Shown here: in pieces, positions 39,972-45,021 of the stretch
Position numbering within the stretch: position 1 is the first letter of the stretch
Layout of the letters: every line of letters starts with the position of its first letter
Assembly (NCBI GenBank): GCA_003132305.1
Contig: PKXJ01000031.1
Span: 34,353-79,373, forward strand
Direction: 5' to 3'
Length of the DNA stretch: 45,021 nt
DNA from: Acidimicrobiaceae bacterium
Lineage (GTDB): Bacteria > Actinomycetota > Acidimicrobiia > Acidimicrobiales > RAAP-2
Made by a program: the position numbers and the translations under genes
Notes under the pieces: model-generated
What the model was told of the DNA's origin: nothing
What the model saw: only the letters and a program-made list of their open reading frames with translations
Database searches by the model: none

Positions 39972-40863
39972 CAACCGCCATCAAAATAAAGAGGGCCGAG
40001 AGGTACGTGATGGAGAAGTGAAACAGGCGCATCGCTTCCGCGACGTTGGCCTTGTCGACTCGAGCGTGTCGATAGAGACGAAGCGCGTAGAACGTGAACA
40101 TCGCTCCAAGCACCGTGGCGGACACCGCGTACACCCAGCCGAGATGCGCACTCGGGCCAATGATCAGCGTAAGCGCCCACATCAAGACCGAGTAGATGAG
40201 AATCTCCAGCGTGGTGCGACGCAGTGACGCGACGACGGGCATCATGGGCACGTGCGCGGCCGCGTAGTCGTCGCGATAACGAACGGCCAGCGCCCAGAAG
40301 TGCGGCGGCGTCCAGATGAAGATGACGAGGAACAACAACACCGGCGTCCAGCCGAGGGAGTTCGTCACGGCCGACCAGCCAATGAGTGCCGGCACCGCGC
40401 CAGCCGCGCCCCCGATGACGATGTTCTGCTTCGAGCGGCGCTTCAAGATCATGGTGTAGACGACGACGTAGAAAGCCGTCGCGGACATGGCCAGCCAGGC
40501 CGAGAGTTGGTTGACCCAGATCGCGAGTACTAGAAACGCGACGATTTCGAGCGCGCCGGCGAACAGGGCGGCTGAACGAGGCGACATGACGCCCGTCACC
40601 AGGGGACGTCGCTTCGTTCTCTCCATAATCGCGTCGATGTCGCGGTCGAACACCATGTTGAACGCGTTCGCGCCACCCGCCGCGAGCGTGCCGCCGATAA
40701 GTGTCGCCACGATGAGCCACAGTTTCGGAAATCCGTTCGCCGCCACGATCATCGTGGGCACGGTCGTCACGAGAAGAAGTTCAATAATGCGCGGCTTCGT
40801 GAGGGCGACGTAACCCTTCAGGACGTCGCTCGCCGAGAACGACGAAGTAGCGGAAACAGTCAC
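39949..40863 (-). CDS. ctaB: protoheme IX farnesyltransferase (heme O synthase)
   Basis: 304 residues with about eight or nine membrane helices. UbiA-family aspartate motifs are visible: NAFNMVFDRDIDAIMERTKR (first) and the second around FLVIFIWTPPHFWALAVRYR with YRDDYAAAHVPM. RPLVTG follows the first motif, as in CtaB/CyoE. It makes heme O for the cytochrome aa3-type oxidase. Divergent from ctaA, with 42 bases between the two starts, which probably carry both promoters. Confidence 0.94.
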   Translation of the reverse strand: MTVSATSSFSASDVLKGYVALTKPRIIELLLVTTVPTMIVAANGFPKLWLIVATLIGGTLAAGGANAFNMVFDRDIDAIMERTKRRPLVTGVMSPRSAALFAGALEIVAFLVLAIWVNQLSAWLAMSATAFYVVVYTMILKRRSKQNIVIGGAAGAVPALIGWSAVTNSLGWTPVLLFLVIFIWTPPHFWALAVRYRDDYAAAHVPMMPVVASLRRTTLEILIYSVLMWALTLIIGPSAHLGWVYAVSATVLGAMFTFYALRLYRHARVDKANVAEAMRLFHFSITYLSALFILMAVDVLVRNH

Positions 40864-40905
40864 GGGGAATATTCTACGGGTCGGGCAATTCCCTAGGCTA
40901 GGTAG

Positions 40906-41859
40906 GTGCTTGCCTCGCTACGTCGCCGCGTGACCGGTCCAGTGTTTCGTTGGTTCGCCCTCGCTTCCTTCATCTCCATGATCGTCATTGTCCTCACCGG
41001 TGCGGCCGTTCGTCTCTCGGGGTCGGGCCTCGGTTGTCCCGACTGGCCGACCTGCTTTCAACATCGAATCACCAGTTCGTCAAGTATTCATTCCAAGATT
41101 GAGTTCGGCAATCGATTAGTCACGATTTCGCTCATTGTGATCATTGGGGCGACGTTCCTCGCTGCGTGGCTTCGAGAAAAACGGCGCCGCGACCTCATCA
41201 TCTTGTCGGGTGCGTTGGTCCTCGGCGTCGTCGCCGACGCGATTCTCGGCGCCCTGGTCGTCTACTCCGAGCTCAATGCCTACTTGGTGTCCCTGCACAT
41301 GCTCTTGAGTCTGACGATGGTGGTTCTGGCCGCCCTGCTCTATCACCATTCGAAGTATCTCTACGGCGAAGGCGCCCGAAACGACGTGCGCGATCCCTAC
41401 TTTCGCGCGGTGGCGCGCGCGCTGTGGATACCCTTTTCGGTGCTCGTGCTGACGGGTACGGCGACGACGGGCTCGGGACCCCACGCCGGAAACTCCCAGG
41501 GCCAACTCGTCGCGCGACGTTTGCCCTTCGCCCTCTCGTCGGCCGCGTGGGTGCACTCGCTCGCGGCGGTGCTCTTCATCGGTCTGGTAGTGGGGCTCCT
41601 CCTCGCCATTTGGCGCAGTGGCGCGCCAACGGCTCTGAAACTTGGCGTTCGTCGCCTCGTCTATATCTCGCTCATCCAAGCCACGATTGGCGCGACGCAG
41701 TACCTCACGCACTTGCCGGCCTGGCTCGTGGAACTCCACGTGGCTGGCGCCATCTCGCTCACCATCGGGCTCACCCAGTTCAATGTGCGCCAAAGCGCCC
41801 GCGACCGCGTGCCCGGAACGAAGAGAACGCCACTTCCCGCAGCGGCGAGCGCCGCGTAA
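40906..41859 (+). CDS. ctaA: heme A synthase
   Basis: 317 residues with GTG start. Eight hydrophobic helices are arranged as two four-helix halves. The signature GLGCPDWPTCF with its Cys pair follows the first helix. Conserved His residues occur in SIHSKIEFGNRLVT, SLHMLLSLTMVV, WVHSLAAVLFIG and WLVELHVAGAIS, fitting the heme-binding sites. It converts heme O from CtaB into heme A. The divergent ctaB supports the call. A TAGGTAG precedes the GTG. Confidence 0.9.
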   Translation: MLASLRRRVTGPVFRWFALASFISMIVIVLTGAAVRLSGSGLGCPDWPTCFQHRITSSSSIHSKIEFGNRLVTISLIVIIGATFLAAWLREKRRRDLIILSGALVLGVVADAILGALVVYSELNAYLVSLHMLLSLTMVVLAALLYHHSKYLYGEGARNDVRDPYFRAVARALWIPFSVLVLTGTATTGSGPHAGNSQGQLVARRLPFALSSAAWVHSLAAVLFIGLVVGLLLAIWRSGAPTALKLGVRRLVYISLIQATIGATQYLTHLPAWLVELHVAGAISLTIGLTQFNVRQSARDRVPGTKRTPLPAAASAA

Positions 41860-41939
41860 CTCGATCGACCCGGCGCCCACGCCAAAAGATGCACGCCGCA
41901 ACCACGAAGTGGCCTCGTGCGACAATGAAGCCATGAACA

Positions 41940-42896
41940 ATGACGCGTCACGGATCAGGACTGTGGCCCCCCGTGACTGAAGAAGAGTCCCACGGCCACT
42001 CCTATTCATTGGCACCCGGCGGTGACGTTCGCTACGTACTCATCGCGTTAGTTCTCATCTCTCTGTTCCTCGTCGGCGAAGTAGTGGCCGCGATTCTTGG
42101 TACGTCGCTCGCCCTCTTCGCCGACGCCGGGCATATGTTGAGTGACGTGTCGGCGCTCGCCATGAGCGCGTGGGCGCTGCGTCTCGCGAAGCGACCAGCC
42201 CAGGGACGCTGGACCTTCGGCCTAAAGCGCGCCGAGATTCTTAGCGCGGCGGCGAATGGCGTAACGCTCGTCGCCGTCGCCCTCCTCATTGCGGTTGAGG
42301 CCATTCAACGACTCATCACTCCCCATCACGTCGCCGGTGGCCTGGTTCTCGTCGTGGCGATCGTGGGCGCCCTCGTCAACGTGGTCGCGGCCTACGTCCT
42401 CGCGAAGGCCAATCGACGGAATCTCAACATTCGTGGTGCCTACCTGCACGTCGTGACCGACCTCTACGCCTTCATCGGAACGGCCATTGCGGGACTGGTG
42501 ATCGTCACGACCGGTTGGCAGAGGGCCGACCCGATTGCTTCACTCTTCGTCGTCGCGCTCATGGCCCGCTCGGCGTGGGGCCTCTTGCGTGACGCCGGGA
42601 GAATCCTCCTTCAAGGCACCCCGGACAACCTGAGTCTGAGCGACGTCCGAGCTCACTTGGTCAAGGTCGAACACGTCCTCGACGTTCACGATCTTCACGC
42701 GTGGACGGTGGCGTCCGATCTTCCGACCCTCTCGGCGCACGTCGTGGTGGAGGACCGCTGCTTTGATAGCGGTCACGTGCCGCGAATTCTCGACGCGTTG
42801 CAATCGTGTCTCACCGAACACTTCGCCATTGAGCACGCGACGTTTCAACTTGAACCCGCTACGCACGTTTCCCACGAAGAGGGCCTGCACCCCTAG
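41940..42896 (+). CDS. cation diffusion facilitator (Zn/Co/Cd/Fe exporter)
   Basis: 318 residues if started at ATG 41940; a GTG at 41973 (VTEEESHGHSYS) is an alternative. Six helices are present, with the metal site in helix 2 (FADAGHMLSDVSALAMSAW, D-x2-H-x3-D) and helix 5 (YLHVVTDLYAFIGT, H-x3-D). The C-terminal cytosolic ferredoxin-like domain includes VHDLHAWTVASDLPTLSAHV. The H-x3-D pair in helix 5 fits the zinc-type group. It exchanges divalent cations for protons at the cytoplasmic membrane. No metal regulator is adjacent. Confidence 0.9.
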   Translation: MTRHGSGLWPPVTEEESHGHSYSLAPGGDVRYVLIALVLISLFLVGEVVAAILGTSLALFADAGHMLSDVSALAMSAWALRLAKRPAQGRWTFGLKRAEILSAAANGVTLVAVALLIAVEAIQRLITPHHVAGGLVLVVAIVGALVNVVAAYVLAKANRRNLNIRGAYLHVVTDLYAFIGTAIAGLVIVTTGWQRADPIASLFVVALMARSAWGLLRDAGRILLQGTPDNLSLSDVRAHLVKVEHVLDVHDLHAWTVASDLPTLSAHVVVEDRCFDSGHVPRILDALQSCLTEHFAIEHATFQLEPATHVSHEEGLHP

Positions 42897-43204
42897 GCGG
42901 TTAAAGAGGTCCGCGGTGTCGGTAGTGATCGGCTGGTCGGCCGTGACGTCTTCGCTCGGCGGCACGCGGTGTTGTTGTCCCGACGCATCAGCAGTCGGTG
43001 TGAGAGTCGTGGCGTAATCAACAGCCCGCGGACGCGATGTTTTGCACAGGCGCATCGAAGCGAATCTGGTCGCGCACCCATCGGCGCGACCTGTGGAGAA
43101 AATCGCTCCGACCGCGAGGGACGACTTTTGGGACCTTTGGCCCTAGTCGTTACCACCTTGCTTTGGCCTATGATGCTTTACGAGATGAAACAGGAGAGAT
43201 AACG
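42897..43204. other. intergenic stretch before the cytochrome b operon
   Basis: About 308 bases with no gene I can support. A minus-strand frame runs through it but shows no family features and continues antisense through the CDF gene. The right end contains a ribosome site CAGGAGAG for the small protein at 43205. Promoters for the cytochrome operon should lie here. Confidence 0.5.
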
Positions 43205-43384
43205 GTGTCGCTAACTCACTTTGCCGCTCTCTTACCTCTCGACACGCTCGGGCACTACTTGCACTGGCACTTCATTCAGATCAGCGTCGCCAACTTCGTC
43301 GTGATCGTGTTGATGGTGTTCACGTTCATCGCCGCCATCTTCGCTCCGTTCCCTGGTCGGCGTCGACGTAAGGAGAATCAGTGA
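43205..43384 (+). CDS. small single-helix membrane protein of the cytochrome b operon
   Basis: Fifty-nine residues from GTG 43205 with AGGAGAG just upstream. It starts VSLTHFAALLPLDTLGHYLH, has one strong helix (ISVANFVVIVLMVFTFIAAI) and a basic end (PGRRRRKENQ) suited to the cytoplasm. The stop overlaps the next start (GTGA). Function unknown; it is probably an accessory subunit of the bc complex by position. Confidence 0.7.
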   Translation: MSLTHFAALLPLDTLGHYLHWHFIQISVANFVVIVLMVFTFIAAIFAPFPGRRRRKENQ

Positions 43385-44007
43385 CCTACACCGAGATAGA
43401 ACGCCAATGGACGACTCGCTTGCGTCGGCGTTTCGTGCGCCTCCTTCCTCCCGAGAAGCTGCTCCCCGACACGCAACCGACGTACGTGTCGTCGTGGATC
43501 TACGTCTTTGGCGTCACGACCCTGGCCGCGCTCGCCGTCGTCATCGCCTCGGGCTGTCTCCTCGCGCTGCGCGGTCCTCAGTGGTGGCACACCTCGTCGG
43601 TGGGCCACTTCGTGAACTCTTTGCACCTCTGGAGCGTGGAGATCTTCTTCTTCGCCATGGTCGTGCACCTATGGGGCAAGTACTTCATGGCCGCCTGGCG
43701 CGGAGGACGCGCGCTGACGTGGATGACCGGCGTCGTGACGTTCTTGACGTCGATCGCGGCCGCTTTCACCGGGTACGTAAGTCAGAGCAACTTTGACTCA
43801 CAGTGGATCTCCACCCAGGCCAAGGACGGCATCAACGCGACCGGTGCGGGCGCGTACTTCAACGTCTTGAACCTGGGCCAGATGTTGATGTGGCACATCG
43901 TGCTCTTGCCGTTGGCGGCCATCGTCTTAACTGGTCTTCACGTGATTCTCGTTCGCGTCAAGGGCGTCGTGCCGCCCTTTGAGGAGCCCGTCAAGGTGAG
44001 CCAGTGA
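43381..44007 (+). CDS. cytochrome b, N-terminal (b6-type) subunit
   Basis: 208 residues, four membrane helices. Heme-ligand pairs are clear: His82 and His96 in helix B (LHLWSVEIFFFAMVVH, 13 residues apart) and His172 and His187 in helix D (WHIVLLPLAAIVLTGLH, 14 residues between). The 14-residue spacing in helix D is the b6f-type. Quinol-site helix segments include WMTGVVTFLTSIAAAFTGYV. It corresponds to a b6-like half of a split cytochrome b and needs the second subunit encoded next. No Rieske protein or cytochrome c gene is in the window; they may lie to the right. Confidence 0.88.
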   Translation: MTYTEIERQWTTRLRRRFVRLLPPEKLLPDTQPTYVSSWIYVFGVTTLAALAVVIASGCLLALRGPQWWHTSSVGHFVNSLHLWSVEIFFFAMVVHLWGKYFMAAWRGGRALTWMTGVVTFLTSIAAAFTGYVSQSNFDSQWISTQAKDGINATGAGAYFNVLNLGQMLMWHIVLLPLAAIVLTGLHVILVRVKGVVPPFEEPVKVSQ

Positions 44008-44957
44008 TGTCGAAGCGCTTTCGCCCAGACGTCGACGTCGCACCCTGGAAGGGTGGCCACAGTCCCTACGACATCATCAAAGAGGGCACTATCGCCCTCG
44101 TCGTCGTGGGACTCTTGACGCTGATCCTCGCCGTCGTCTTTGGTTCACCGGACGAGCTGGCCATCACCATTAAGACCTGGTCCAACGCGACGCCGCTGGA
44201 CTTCGCGGCAACGGCCCTGAGTGAACTTAATCTGACGTCGGGTACGGCGCAGTACGGCGCGCCGTACAACAACGCCTCAACCGGGCAGCAGCTAGGTCCC
44301 CTCCAACTCGCCAAGTGGGTCGGCGCGCGAATCCCGATCAACACCGTCAACGACTTCGTTATCGATCCCTTGAAGTCGCTCCCCGCCCAACCCGACTTGT
44401 CGACTGGTCTGAAACAGTGGTCGAGCGCTTCTTCAGCCACTCGCTCGCACTGGGTTTCGAGTTACACAAAGGCGTCGGCCAAGATGACCTTCGTCAACGG
44501 ACAAGTCACGGTGACGGCCAGCGACGTGGGGCCCTTGCCCGTACTGATCAACAATCTCACCGAGATGGCCCGATCGGGCGCGTTGGACCAGGCGCTCGTC
44601 ACGCAGGCGGGTTTCTACACCACGGACTTCACGCTGCCGCTTCTGTTTTTGGCCGACGGCAGCTACTTGGCGAGCCTGGCCGATCACCAACACCTCACGG
44701 GTGACCAGTGGGGCATGATGAACGAGACGGGCAACTATCCCGGCCAGGCCTGGCTGTGGCTGTACACCTTCTGGTACCAGATTCCACCCTTCAACGCGAG
44801 CGGCAACGGTGACGTGCTCGTCTGGGGCCTGATGATGGCGCTGTCGGTCGTATTGCTCCTCGTGCCCTTCATCCCGGGGCTACGCTCCATACCGCGCAAG
44901 ACCCGCATCTATCGAGTGATCTGGCGAGAGCACTACCAGAGCGTCGCCAAGGAGTAG
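44007..44957 (+). CDS. cytochrome bc complex second (subunit IV-like) subunit with large insert
   Basis: 316 residues from ATG 44007 (TGATG overlap with the previous stop). Helix 1 is GTIALVVVGLLTLILAVVFG; helices near the C-terminus include VLVWGLMMALSVVLLLVPFI followed by PGLRSIPRKTRIYRVIWR. PGQAWLWLYTFWYQIPPF resembles the segment in b6f subunit IV and cytochrome b C-terminal halves. Between helix 1 and that region lie about 170 residues with the pattern of an extracytoplasmic domain: Ser/Thr-rich, no helix, LNLTSGTAQYGAPY and INTVNDFVIDPLK. Ordinary subunit IV has about 160 residues, so this is a clear expansion. Family membership is a strong inference from position and the terminal motif. 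Confidence 0.7.
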   Translation: MSKRFRPDVDVAPWKGGHSPYDIIKEGTIALVVVGLLTLILAVVFGSPDELAITIKTWSNATPLDFAATALSELNLTSGTAQYGAPYNNASTGQQLGPLQLAKWVGARIPINTVNDFVIDPLKSLPAQPDLSTGLKQWSSASSATRSHWVSSYTKASAKMTFVNGQVTVTASDVGPLPVLINNLTEMARSGALDQALVTQAGFYTTDFTLPLLFLADGSYLASLADHQHLTGDQWGMMNETGNYPGQAWLWLYTFWYQIPPFNASGNGDVLVWGLMMALSVVLLLVPFIPGLRSIPRKTRIYRVIWREHYQSVAKE

Positions 44958-44973
44958 CCGCGGCTCGCCGCGG
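44958..44973 (+). terminator. GC-rich hairpin after cytochrome operon
   Basis: CCGCGG-CTCG-CCGCGG directly follows the stop codon. A 6-bp perfect stem with a 4-base loop and only a poor T-run; weak or shared terminator. Confidence 0.4.
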
Positions 44974-44985
44974 CGGTAAAACGAG

Positions 44986-45021
44986 TGGAGACGATGGGGA
45001 TCGAACCCACGACCTCAGGCT
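44986..45021 (-). tRNA. partial tRNA (3' part), identity not determined
   Basis: Minus-strand 3' end of a tRNA: discriminator A at 44986 with no encoded CCA, acceptor 3' strand CGTCTCC and T-arm GTGGGTTCGATCCCCAT. The end of the anticodon stem lies at the window edge. The anticodon is outside the window. The CGTCTCC acceptor would fit tRNA-Ala-like or other class I tRNAs; I do not assign it. Confidence 0.7.

Noticed and set aside
42540-43055. Minus-strand frame across the gap before the cytochrome operon
   Set aside because: It runs antisense through the CDF gene, with no motif and no ribosome site; looks like chance.
1-45021. Cobalamin riboswitch or T-box upstream of any gene
   Set aside because: I looked upstream of ccr, serS and the metabolic genes and saw no B12-box or T-box core; the mutase 5' region is outside the window.

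Overview
The window is about 60% GC, densely coding, and reads as a stretch of actinobacterial chromosome. An uncultured or marine/freshwater member of the Acidimicrobiia is my best guess. The basis is inference from gene content: SenX3/RegX3, polyphosphate glucokinase, a propionyl-CoA carboxylase beta subunit with a small epsilon-like partner, a DUF2510 protein, an actinobacterial-style SRP RNA beside dnaX, and an actinobacterial type IV secretion gene set. Genes are packed tightly. ATGA/GTGA start-stop overlaps are frequent, and several convergent pairs share stop codons.

Left part (1-6.9 kb): acyl-CoA carbon metabolism. The 3' end of a B12-dependent ethylmalonyl-CoA mutase faces a propionyl-CoA carboxylase beta/epsilon pair. 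Next come a crotonyl-CoA carboxylase/reductase and epimerase operon, a universal stress protein and an acetyl-CoA acetyltransferase. Together these cover the front of the ethylmalonyl-CoA pathway and the propionyl/methylmalonyl-CoA route. No methylsuccinyl-CoA dehydrogenase or mesaconyl-CoA hydratase is in the window.

6.4-13.2 kb: an information-processing block with a SixA-like phosphatase, recR, dnaX, the SRP RNA, two tRNA-Ser genes (GGA and CGA) and tadA. Two secreted proteins of unknown function lie inside it. 13.2-24.3 kb: a mixed region with an aminotransferase, an Asp-box lipoprotein, an acyl-CoA dehydrogenase, a double-headed TetR regulator, a UDP-sulfoquinovose synthase, small membrane proteins, a GDSL esterase and two gene remnants.

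24.4-27.5 kb: a decayed accessory island at a tRNA-Arg(ACG) gene. The 3' half of the tRNA occurs three times (24435-24474, 24923-24965 and the intact gene at 27421-27497). These copies bracket two small segments holding a YdeI-like gene, an IS256-type transposase fragment, a collagen-like surface protein with an 18-bp tandem repeat, and a frameshifted mutase pseudogene. No integrase survives.

27.6-39.4 kb: an M20 peptidase. Then comes a compact, translationally coupled five-gene type IV secretion/conjugation-like operon ending in polyphosphate glucokinase, with no relaxase in the window. It is divergent from senX3-regX3, which are followed by serS and an ABC-2 exporter. 39.4-45 kb: respiratory biogenesis, with a TlpA-like thioredoxin, ctaB, ctaA, a CDF metal exporter, and a split cytochrome b complex whose second subunit has a long insert. 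A partial tRNA gene ends the window.

The most notable features are the relaxase-less T4SS module with an apparently split VirB4, coupled to ppgK; the tRNA-Arg island; the tandem TetR protein; and the unusual cytochrome bc subunit.
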